Part shown: positions 17,084-26,800 of the stretch, in pieces
Layout: every line of letters begins with the position of its first letter
How positions within the stretch are numbered: the first letter of the stretch is position 1
Origin: Gammaproteobacteria bacterium
GTDB taxonomy: Bacteria; Pseudomonadota; Gammaproteobacteria; SZUA-152
Reading direction: 5' to 3'
DNA: 64,000 nt
Assembly (NCBI GenBank): GCA_021647505.1
Contig: JAKIUN010000009.1
Location: 1-64,000 of the forward strand
The notes under the pieces: generated by a model
The model's input: only the letters and a program-made list of their open reading frames with translations
What the model was told of the DNA's origin: nothing
Databases searched by the model: none
Made by a program: the position numbers and the translations under genes

Positions 17084-18538
17084 ATGAGCGTCATCTCCCT
17101 GGATGGATTGAACATCTTGATCGATAACCTGGAGGAAGGGGTTCTGTTCCTTGATGAAGAACGGCGGATACTGGCTATCAATAAGGCGGCGATGGACATG
17201 TTTGGCCGTGATGATGAGCACTTCATCGATGAAATTTGTCCCAGCGAGTTGGTGGGTACGACTTGCACCCGGGCCTGTGATCAGCAGGGCTACTGTTCCC
17301 TGGCCAAGACCGATGACGATGGACGTCAGGCACGGGACATCGAACTGCGGCGGCCCGACAACACGACACTTTTTCTGCGCATGTGGGCCATGAGTCTGGC
17401 GGGTAGCGTGGGACGGGCGCATTGCGCCATTGTGCTCAAGAACCGAACGCTGGAGCGACAGCTTGAGGAGGAGGTGAGTGAGCGCCTGCGCCTCGGTGGC
17501 TTGATTGGCCACAGTCTGCCTATGCAGGAACTCTATAAGCAGATTTTGCGGGCCGCAGTCAGTGAGGCCAGCGTGCTGATCGAAGGCGAAAGTGGAGTGG
17601 GCAAGGAGCTGGTTTCCCGCGCACTGCATGAAAATTCAAATCGGGACAAGGGGCCTTATGTGCGCGTCCACTGTGCCGCGCTGGCGGAAAATCTGCTGGA
17701 GTCCGAACTGTTTGGTCATGCGCGTGGTGCCTTTACCGGTGCCGAGGCGGCCCGTGCCGGGCGCTTTGAAGCCGCCGATGGCGGCACCCTGCTGCTGGAC
17801 GAGATCGGTGAGATTTCTCCCCAAATTCAGGTGAAACTGCTACGAGTGCTCCAGGAGCGTGAGGTAGAGAGGCTGGGTGAAAACAAGACACGTAAAGTGG
17901 ATGTACGTATCATTGCCGCCACTAACCGGGATCTGGCCTCGATGGTCAGGGCCGGCAAGTTCCGCGAGGATCTCTATTACCGGCTACGTGTCCTGCCGCT
18001 GCGGGTTCCCCCCCTGCGTGAGCGGCGGGAGGATATTTCTCTGCTCGCGTCCCACCTGTTGAATACCATTGTCCAGCGTGGCCTGGGTGGAGAAGTGCGG
18101 TTTTCAGCGCAGGCGATACAGGTTTTGGAGGCCTATTACTGGCCGGGCAATGTGCGTGAACTTTCCAACGTTATTGAATATGCCATGGTTCATGTCACGG
18201 GTGTGGAGATACTACCGCATCATCTTCCACAGGAAGTGCAGGCTCCCCTGGCGTCGCAGAAAATGCGGGTTGGGGCTGTTCCGTCTGACCCTCGAATCAG
18301 TGAATCCAAGGCTGTGCCAGTGATGCTCGAAGCGTCTCGGAGCCTCGGTTTAACGCGTTACTACCATCGTCCTTCAGCAGAGGAGGAAAAGACCGCGATC
18401 CTGCAAGCATTGCAGGAGACTGGCGGCAACAAGACGGCCGCCGCAGAAAGGCTGGGGATGTCTCGTACCACGTTATGGAAGCGCCTCAAGGAATATGGTT
18501 TGTTGTCGGCACAAAAGGGCGATCAAAATGATTGTTAG
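17084..18538 (+). CDS. Sigma-54-dependent transcriptional activator with cysteine-containing PAS sensor
   Basis: This is a bacterial enhancer-binding protein of 484 residues. An N-terminal PAS-like sensor (about 5–120) contains four cysteines (C52, C61, C65, C71). The AAA+ domain (about 135–375) has Walker A GESGVGKE (168–175), the sigma-54 contact loop GAFTGA (215–220), Walker [11 protein letters not shown] (about 234–243), and an arginine-finger region. A Fis-type helix-turn-helix ends the protein ([20 protein letters not shown]). There is no response-receiver domain, so the signal is sensed directly by the PAS part. I prefer the ATG at 17084, nine bases after GAGG, to the GTG at 17078. The likely target is the divergent triple-repeat secreted protein, whose promoter has the sigma-54 form. 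Confidence 0.9.
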   Translation: MSVISLDGLNILIDNLEEGVLFLDEERRILAINKAAMDMFGRDDEHFIDEICPSELVGTTCTRACDQQGYCSLAKTDDDGRQARDIELRRPDNTTLFLRMWAMSLAGSVGRAHCAIVLKNRTLERQLEEEVSERLRLGGLIGHSLPMQELYKQILRAAVSEASVLIEGESGVGKELVSRALHENSNRDKGPYVRVHCAALAENLLESELFGHARGAFTGAEAARAGRFEAADGGTLLLDEIGEISPQIQVKLLRVLQEREVERLGENKTRKVDVRIIAATNRDLASMVRAGKFREDLYYRLRVLPLRVPPLRERREDISLLASHLLNTIVQRGLGGEVRFSAQAIQVLEAYYWPGNVRELSNVIEYAMVHVTGVEILPHHLPQEVQAPLASQKMRVGAVPSDPRISESKAVPVMLEASRSLGLTRYYHRPSAEEEKTAILQALQETGGNKTAAAERLGMSRTTLWKRLKEYGLLSAQKGDQNDC

Positions 18539-18732
18539 GGGCGAGTACCAATGCCATTAAGTTTAGACTGGCGTCCTGCTTGTTGTAGGTTGTAGGTTGT
18601 AGGTTGTAGGTTGTAGGTGACGAAGGAACCCCAACATTGTTGGTTTCGTTGGGGTTCGCAGGCTCACCGCCAACCTACAAAACAGTCGTTATTTTGTTAA
18701 CTCAATGGCATTGGGACGAGTACGTTCCCTAA
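18534..18732. repeat. Nested palindromic intergenic element
   Basis: Outer imperfect inverted arms lie at about 18534–18564 and 18698–18732. They share GTTAGGG and CAATGCCATT, separated by segments of unequal length. Inside are five tandem copies of TGTAGGT (18584–18618), a 10-bp stem (18626–18635 with 18648–18657), and the inverted motif ACCTACA (18673–18679). The left arm overlaps the stop codon of the sigma-54 activator. There is no U-run, so it is not a simple terminator. It resembles a small non-autonomous repeat element. Confidence 0.6.
18584..18618 (+). repeat. Five tandem copies of TGTAGGT
   Basis: Five exact, head-to-tail heptamers lie within the palindromic element. Such an array can change copy number by slippage. 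It is intergenic, so effects on a reading frame are not expected. Confidence 0.9.
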
Positions 18733-18749
18733 CGCCCTGAGCATAGGCA

Positions 18750-19730
18750 CTAAAGTTTGGGTGCCGCAACATTGTTCGCCTGAGTCTGAATGGCATTACC
18801 GATATAGGCCGTTGTTTTTTGCGTTATGTGGATCAGTTCGGCGGCATTGCCCAAGGTCGCAGTAAGGCCGGCTATGAGGCTGTTGCCATTGACGCCCCGT
18901 CCGCCAGTGATGGCATTGACTTCAGTGGCGAGATGAATATTAAGGCTCTCACCACATTCAGCTATTGCACCATTGCCCAGTTGTGGTGAGATAACCAGTT
19001 GATCGACAGGTAGCATGAATGCCTTGGTGCAATGCCGCACCAAATTGGCAGAGGCGGACGCTATCTTATTGCCTGTCTTGTCATGCAGCCAGGACAATTG
19101 GTGCATCACGGTATTGTTGTTATTCAGCGTGGGAGTGCCGTACTTTTGCTCCAGTGCCTGTAGTGTTTTAGCTAACGTCGGACGGGCACCTGCGGCATAT
19201 TGCGTTGTGCGGCTTAATTTGACCGCCAAGGCTGCATGGGGAGGAGGGGAGAACTCTATAAATATGTGCTCTCCCGTGTTTGCCTTGGCAGAAATATGGC
19301 GGAGATATCTGGAATTAGGCATGCGGAATAACGGCTCGTATTTCTCCTCTATTCGCATCGTCGCGTTGTGAGCCTGAAGGATGGCTTTGACGTTTTGTGG
19401 CGTCATGCCCAGACGAAGACCGATGATGTCCATGCTGCCTGAAAGCTGACTGTTTGAAAAGCTGGTTGTCGTACCGATGGATTGCTTGGCCTGATCAATC
19501 TGGTCAGTGACTCGTTTCTTGGCCCGGTTATTGGCCAGGTCGACCTGCTCATAGGCTTGCTCGTTGGTGTGATCAACCAGTTCACCGGTTTGCTCACTGG
19601 TATGATTAACCAGCTCGCTGACTTGCTCTTTGGTGTGATTGATCAGGTTTTCAAAAAAGTTACCGGCACCAGCTGGCGAGGGCAGGTATGCCGTGCACAG
19701 CATTATTGCAATAGCCGCTTTAAGTTTCAT
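18750..19730 (-). CDS. Secreted protein of unknown function with 11-residue helical repeats
   Basis: I do not recognise this 326-residue protein. A signal peptide (MKLKAAIAIMLCTAYLPSPA, cleavage near residue 22) is followed by five tandem 11-residue units at residues 31–85, the first three being NHTKEQVSELV, NHTSEQTGELV and DHTNEQAYEQV. This spacing gives a long amphipathic or coiled-coil helix. The remaining 230 residues include a segment GLRLGMTPQNVKAIL that resembles small periplasmic sensor or DUF domains seen in other proteins, and a pair of cysteines in VRHCTKAF and IAECGES that could form a disulfide. A good ribosome site (GGGAGA) precedes the ATG. It is transcribed away from the giant gene and shares the 1-kb region upstream of it. 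Confidence 0.75.
   Translation of the reverse strand: MKLKAAIAIMLCTAYLPSPAGAGNFFENLINHTKEQVSELVNHTSEQTGELVDHTNEQAYEQVDLANNRAKKRVTDQIDQAKQSIGTTTSFSNSQLSGSMDIIGLRLGMTPQNVKAILQAHNATMRIEEKYEPLFRMPNSRYLRHISAKANTGEHIFIEFSPPPHAALAVKLSRTTQYAAGARPTLAKTLQALEQKYGTPTLNNNNTVMHQLSWLHDKTGNKIASASANLVRHCTKAFMLPVDQLVISPQLGNGAIAECGESLNIHLATEVNAITGGRGVNGNSLIAGLTATLGNAAELIHITQKTTAYIGNAIQTQANNVAAPKL
19476..19640 (-). repeat. Five 33-base (11-codon) tandem repeats
   Basis: Each unit encodes a hendecad of the type [ND]HTxEQxxELV. Three are close copies and two are more diverged. The 11-residue period predicts a straight or slightly right-handed coiled helix. Confidence 0.8.
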
Positions 19731-20767
19731 CGTGATGTTCTCCCTTTGGTATCAGACGTCCGTTAGAAATTGATTTTATTTTTCTCTCTGGCTCTCTGGC
19801 CATGCGTCAGGCGGCATCCTCAATCCGTTCTCTGAGGATGGGTCGGGTTGTGTCCAAAAAACACCTTGTTGCCGCCAGCAAAAATCCTACAAGGGAATGT
19901 CAGCGAAATCTATGACTTATTTCACGGTTTTCGCAGATAGCGACAGATAGCGCTCAGTGAATGGTTGCCAGGCTGACTATTTTTATGGCGCCTTATTGTT
20001 GTTTCACCGCCGCTCTTATCGCATGGATTATCTTGATTGTCCAGGGTTTAAAAACGAAGAATAAATGCTTGGCGTCGATCTTGGCGCGGGGTCTCGGGTT
20101 GGGGGTTTTCCGCCACCGGCAAGGTCATCTTGATTGAGCGTGGCAACGACATGATCGACGACATGGATCAGCCCATAGCCGGGTTGTGCTCTGATAAATG
20201 GCCACCTTTTTTGGGAGGGAGGGGTGTCGGAAAATTTTACACAACTGGGATTTTCCAGCCTTTCATTTTACCGGATGGTTTTTTTGATTTTTTAAGAACA
20301 GAAAAAACAACAAGGTACGTGCATTATAGAGAGATTGGCCTGTTTTTTGCTTTACCCTGCTCCAGCGTGCTTTGTGATGAACTGGGCATTGTGGTACCGC
20401 TGGACGCCCACCAGAGTTTTGCCGTTGAGGCATCTTTCTTTAAGGTGGTAGGGATGGTAAGCGAGGACTCTGTGTATTATTTTTTTCCCGTCTCTCCGAG
20501 CGGCCGGGCGCCGTCCCCGAAACCGTTAAAGAAGCAAACTTCAGAGGCCGGAAGTTGGCGGTGCGTTGGTCGTTTTAAGCAACAGCCTTTCAGTGCCCGA
20601 AGTAGCAATCGCGGTATTTTATCGTCATCCCCGACAGACGAGGCTGTTTTTCAAGTAGAAAAATTGCGTTATGGCCGGTATTTCTCCGGTATCCATACCT
20701 GTTTCATCAATCTCTCCAACGCGGTGTTGCCGCGTCGCCAGTGCACGCTTTATTTCGTGGGCTGGGT
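19731..20767. other. 1-kb gene-free region upstream of the giant gene
   Basis: I see no convincing gene here. Visible structure includes a hairpin with an 8-bp stem at 19815–19840 (CATCCTCA with TGAGGATG), a 9-base direct repeat CAGATAGCG at 19934–19942 and 19944–19952, T-rich and A-rich runs near 20278–20310, and a small hairpin at 20719–20735 that ends 32 bases before the giant gene's ATG. A weak promoter-like pair, TTGTCC at 20037 and AATAAA at 20060, is not strong enough to call. The region probably contains the divergent promoters of the two flanking secreted-protein genes and a long leader of the giant gene. Confidence 0.5.
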
Positions 20768-20878
20768 ATGAGGTATCAGAAAGGTAAATCTGTGTTCGTT
20801 CCAAGATGTTTGCGTTCAGTGGTGCTTTATTGGGTTGTATTTGCCGGGCTGTGTTCTGTATCAATGCTGGCCCATGCG
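20768..20878 (+). other. Signal peptide of the giant protein
   Basis: Residues 1–37: a basic n-region with three Arg and two Lys, a hydrophobic core of about 18 residues, and an AHA-A cleavage site. It is longer than average but of the standard Sec/SPase I kind; there is no lipobox. Confidence 0.85.
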
Positions 20879-23800
20879 GCTGTTGATATCGATTTACGTG
20901 CCGCGACTCCCTTAGGGGCGGGGAGTGCCGCGAATTTCACGGCGAAAGTCAGCGATTGTCGAAATCTCGTGTCAATACAAGTGGGTTCTGATGGTTCGCT
21001 CAGCCACTTTTCTCCTGCGGAGACGCGGCGATCCGTTTCATCTTCGTTGGCGTGCGAGGTGGACTTTTCTCTTGCCGAGGGCGAAAACCTGGCGCCCGTG
21101 GTGACCATTGAACTGCTTGACGGCAGTGTGCTATCCCATACCGAATCGTTTCATCAGGAGACAAATGCGCCAACCCTGGCGCTTGGTGATATCGCCATCC
21201 GGGGTGATGCCGGAGATCAATGGCTTGATGTGACGTTTGTTGCCCGTGATGATCTGGATATCGCCTATTTGGCGGTGAGCGGTGTTGGCCTCAGGGCGTC
21301 GGTACTGAGGCGTGTCGGCGGTGTGGTTTCTGAGGCGGAAAAGTCCGCCTATGCTGATTCCAACGGCATCGTAAGATTGTATCCGGATGTTGATAATCAA
21401 GAATCCTTTTCCTTTTCTCTCAAGCTTGCGGCACCGCTGACAGCCGACGAAATTTCCCGCGATGCGGTCATTTTGTTGGACGCGTATGTTGTGGATGCCA
21501 GTGGCAACCAGACATCTTTATCCGAGATTGCGTTCATCGGCGGTAATGTCAAAGAGCAGGTCAGGGGATTTTATGTGGCTCCACAGCGGATTGTTTTTTC
21601 CAATGCGCTGGAAGTTGCCCGTTTGGTTGCGAGTCTCGATTACCAGTTCCGTGGCCTGACGGCGGTGCCCGGGCGGGGTAGCGGCGTGAGCTACAGCTCT
21701 GCGGATACAACAAAGGTTTTTGTCACGGATGACGGGCAGCTTTATCCGCTGGCCGAGACCGGTGGAACCCCGGTGGAGGTGACGGTTTCTTTCCCGGGTC
21801 AGCCATCGGTGATTATTCCCGTCACGGTGGATTATTCAAAGCAGCTGACGGGGCTGAGATTTGAAGGCCACGAAAATGGTGAACCATTCACGCTTGAGGC
21901 GTTAAACAAATATTTTGCACTACCGCCCCTTGTCGGGGTTTTCAATGATGGTTCCACTGCGCCATTGCCGCAGTCACTGGTGGTGGATCATGTTTTACCT
22001 TCCGGCGCGGACATGTTGCTGCAGACCGATGACCGGCAGGGGCTGAAAGCGACGTTGGTGATTTCCGCTGCCGCGCCGTTGAATATCGAATTCTTCCTGG
22101 GCCAATACCCGGATATCAATACTGAGCTGGCGGTGGTGGCCGTTGATGCACTGCCCATCGTTGCACTTGACATAGAAGGCGCCCCGGTGGTGGGGGAGTC
22201 CATCAAAATCAAGGCCCTGGCCACGGATGACGTGGGTGTCAACTCAGTCGAGTTCTGGCTGGATGGCGCGGTTATCGGCCGGCGCCTTTCTCCGCCATAT
22301 GAACTGACCTTGCCAATTGTCGAGGCAATGGAAAATCGTGTTTTGGCGTTAAAGGCGGTTGCCGTCGATACGGCGGGGCAGAGCGTTGCAACAGACATCA
22401 GGCAGGTTGAGATCACTGCTATGCCGACATTGTTGGTTCCCGGGTATGAATTTGAAATGCCCGTGGACAATAGCCGGATCGTGGAAAATACGGCCTACCG
22501 GTTGCAGATAGCCAGTTTTCTTGGACAACTCCCGGATGTGGATTACGCCAGCGGTATTTCCTATGTTGAGTTTTTTGCGGATGGGCGGAAGATTGGCGAA
22601 TCTTATTTTCCCGTGTTGGAAACGCGTGAGAGCGAGTCGGGTGCCAGTGCCAAATATTTGTATGAAGTCTGGCGGCTGGACACCAATAGTCCGGATATTG
22701 CCACGCGTCAGACATCTCTTTCCGTATCGGCGCGTGTCCATGCCCGCAATGGTGCCCGGGAGGATGCGCCGGCCAAATTAATAAAGATTATTGCCAATTC
22801 TCCCCCGGAGGTGCGGATTCTGTCGCCTGTGGCGGGTTCTATCGCCACGGGTGGAGAGGATGTTCAGGTATTGGTGCAAGTGGGCGATGATACCCTGGCC
22901 AAGGGAACGCGGCTCGAGTTGCTCGTCAATGATGCCGTGCATAGCTCATTTTTCTATCGTGAGGCAGAAAGAGAGTTCGATGGGGCATTTTCTTTTCAGA
23001 ATATATCGCACAGTTTTGATCTGCCCATCACAGACGAATGGATTGGTACGACCCTGGAAATCCGCGCCCGGGCCATCGATGTGCATGAAAAGGTGTCGAC
23101 CTCAGAGCCGTTGAGGTTGTCGGTCAAGGGCGACCAGGAACCGACAATTGCCTTGGTGCACCCACTTGAAGGACAGCACCTGGTATCCGGTACGGCACTA
23201 GAGGTGCGCGCCAATGCTGTCGACGACCTGGGCATCGAGCGCGTTAATTTTTATGTCAACAACCAGCTGATTGGGGCGGATCACCGGGCGCCGTATGCCG
23301 TTATTTATGAACTGCCTGGCGGGATAGAGAGGGAACAGACGCTGGCCTTTGTCGCGGAGGTTGAGGACAGCGCAGGTCATGTCGTGCGCAGCGTGGTTGT
23401 TACCGCAACCCTGGGCAAGGATGAAGAACCGCCGGTCATCAATCTTGTTTCGCCGGTGGTCAACGGGACGGATGCTGGTGATGATATCGCGGCTATCGTC
23501 GAAGGATCCGACACGGTGGTCAAGGTTGCGGGTTATGACAATGTTGATGTCGTCAAACTTGAACTGTATGGCGTAAGAAAGGTCGATGGCCAGGGTTATC
23601 TGCTGACCGGTGATCCACTGGATATGTTGACCGGCGCGGATTTTCCCGTGCAGCAGATCCCCGGGGTTTTGAACGCCTATTCTTCGTTGCATCTGGTGAC
23701 CGTGCCGGCTTTCCGGAACCTTGAAGGGGTCTTGTTCGACCGTTATCCCGTCAGGGCGATTGCCTATGACGACACGGGCAACCGTTCTGAGGTGTCGCTG

Positions 23801-26800
23801 GTGATCGGTGTGCACAAGGATCAGGCACCCGAGGTGATAAAGGTGTTGCCGGATAAGCGCACTTACCTGCCGCAAGATGCCCTCAAGGTGGATGTGATCG
23901 CCCGTGATGACGTTGCCGTGAGCGCGGTGAGTATGGAGCTGCTGAGTCAGGCCGGACAACGACTGGTAATGATCACGCATGATGCCGATAGCGGTTTGAT
24001 ACCGGCGCCCGACATGATAGACAGTTTCGCGGTTTCGCTGGCCGACTACGCGTTGGAAAATGCCTCCCAATCGTTGACCCTGCGTGTGACTGCGGTCGAC
24101 AGCCTTGGACAGTTGTCCTCCACGTTTGAATCGACCGTTGAGATCGTTGCGGACACCACGGGCCCAAGGGGCGCAATCGTTTCCCCGATTCTTGGCATGA
24201 CCCTGTACAACGGTCAGCGATACGATTTCTCCTACAGTGTTGCGGATGAATCCTCCATTGCCTCTTTGCAAATCAGTGCAATGGCCACGTCGGTGCTGGA
24301 TCGACAGTTTGCCGGCGCCGAACTGGCAACGAATCTCTCCGGCGAGATTGCCATTACGGTTCCGCAAACCGGCGATGAACTGGTGATCACCGTCACCAGC
24401 AGCGATATTTATGGGAATGCCTCTACCAGTCATTGGCGTTATCGGCTCGAGGAGGATCAGCCGCCCTCGATCAGTATCCGTACGCCGTCTGCCGGATCAC
24501 GCCTTGTCGAGGGCGAAAGGTTCACTATCAATGCCCTGGTGACGGACGACCGGCAGGTTGCCAGTGTCAAATTCTTTGTCGAATACGACGGTGTGGTGCT
24601 GGAAAGCAAGGTTTTTAGCGGTTCGACGTTACAGGACAAGCTCGACAATGGCGGCTATCTGGCACATGCCATGCGAGTGCCCCACCGCCCGGAGACCGGC
24701 GTGACGCGCGTCGGTGTCCAGGCCATCGACAATCGGAATAACTCGACAACAGCGTGGCTGGATCTGGACATTATCGATGATACCGAGGCGCCGGTTGCCG
24801 TGATGACCGTCCCCAAGCAGGCATTGACCGTCAAGGCGGGGCAGCAATTTGAGATCCAGGGCAGCGCCAGTGACAATTATTACATTGCCGAGCCTGAGGT
24901 CATTTTGCTCGATGAGCAGGGTGAGGAACATGTGTTGCCGTGGGAATTTCTCGGCAGCAAGGAGCGGCTTGAAGAAATTCGTATCGCCAACCCCGGCACC
25001 TTTAATTCGATTGTCGTGGGGCAGCGCTTCCACCGCGATTTTAACGGCAAGGTCAAGATTCCGCCGGGGTTTACAGATTATACAGGACAGACTTTCCAGC
25101 TGTTCCTGCGTGTCCAGGACAATGGCATTAATTTCGGCGAGACACTGCGGATTCCCCTGACCATCGCAACCGATACCGAAGGCCCAAGCATTAAGGTGCA
25201 CAGTCCTTTACGTGTTATCTATGAGCAAATGGTTGCGAACCTGAGATTCAGTATCTCTGACGATATTGCGGTGTCGAGCTACCGTGCTTACTTTAAAGCC
25301 GAAAATGCGGAAAAAATACTATTGCTGGAGCAGCTGGATTTGAATAAATCCAGTGTCAGCGGAAATAGTGCGTTGCCTGACATACCACAGCCCACGGGAG
25401 CAACGCAGCCTGGCCGTTTCCATTTGATCATTGAGACGACGGACACCTCCGGCAATCGCACCGTATTCAGTGAACTGTACGAGGTGCGGATCGATCAGGC
25501 GCCAGTGGTGTCCATCGTGAGACAGTCGCCGGCAAGCCAGCTGGTGCGTGCGCAGACTCTGCTGAGCAAATACAAAATTGATGACGACTATTTTGGCACG
25601 ACATCCAGTAGCTGGAGCAATCGGTTTCTCCCCGTGTTCACTTCCCTGAGTGGGCTGGGAGAGACCGAGGGCCGCAATGCCCTTGGCAGTGTGATACAAA
25701 ACGACGCATTGCAGCTGCCGGTGGTGAAAGTGGATTACCCGGAATCGGCCGCTTGGTCGGGGCAGCTGTTGATCGGTGATACCCCTTATCTGGCCATCGG
25801 CGACAATCTGCTGACGGTTTATCCGCATCCAGTCTCTTCCAACGATCAGTTGCAGCTCCAGTTTGTCGGAGCGGGATCCGGCACTTCTTATGAACTGACC
25901 ATTTATGAACGTAACGTCTGTCGTGCGCAGCTGCGGCGTGAAACGCTTGCCAGTGGCAATATCCTCGATTTGTCCGGCTATGACGGTGCGCAGATAGCTT
26001 CCATTGTGGTAACGCCAACCTTCGACAGCCAGGGGCCTGCTTTCATCAGGCAGTTACGTATCGATTTTGATCGTATCGATAATCTCGGCGTCATGGATGA
26101 CGACTCGGGGCGTCATGTCATCAATGGCTTCAAACCCCGCGTTTCAGTCTTTTTGCTGGATGAAATGGCGGTGCTTGGAGGCACGGCATTTATTGAAAGC
26201 CGCGAGGCCATCCATACCGGAAGGACAGGAACGTTGCTTGCCACGGCCCTGCCGACAGCGACCAACCCGGCCATAAAACATGTCGATGTGCTTGGTTTTG
26301 CGACGGATCGCCTGAGTGTGGCCCGGGGGGATCAGCCGTTGTCTGTACTGGCCCGCCGCACCATCGAGTTGGATACCATTGCCCCCGAGATCAGTGTCGT
26401 ATCCCCGGCGCAGGGAACGGTTCTTGTGCCAGAGCAGCGCATTTCCCTCGAACTGGATTTTTCCGATAACAGCGGCGTAGTGCGCACCATTAAATTGTAT
26501 GAAAACCGCACCAAGTTATTGAGGGAGTGGGCAGGGGCGTTTGACGAGAATATCGTTGTATTGCCTTACGACGTGCCGCATGCCTTCAACTCAGGTGAAC
26601 TGGAGCTGACCGCCATTGCGGAAGATGAAAGTGGTTATACCCGTGAGATCGGCGTTATTTATCCGCTGGACAACAATGAACAACCATTGCTCAATTTCAA
26701 AGCGTTCCGTAGCTATCTTCTGGATGGAAAATATCAAAAGAATCTGACGGAACCGGCGCGTGTCAACTATGGTGAGTTCTGGGTTCGACTGGGTGAAACC

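Noticed and set aside
18626-18657. Stem-loop as terminator of the sigma-54 activator gene
   Set aside because: The stem is good but no U-run follows on either strand, and it lies inside a larger palindromic element.
20480-20640. Possible c-di-GMP (GEMM) riboswitch in the giant gene's leader, because of AAGCAAAC and GGCCGG segments
   Set aside because: The conserved core and the receptor helix (GGGTTACCG-like) are absent and no matching three-helix layout can be drawn. A covariance-model search would decide.
19760-20767. Sigma-54 promoter for the giant gene
   Set aside because: Several TGGC starts were scanned by eye, but none has the GC element at the required spacing.
20130-20771. Open frame of 213 codons just upstream of the giant gene on the plus strand
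   Set aside because: Low-complexity, Phe/Ser-rich composition without domain or signal, and it overlaps the start of the giant gene. It more likely reflects chance openness in the leader region.
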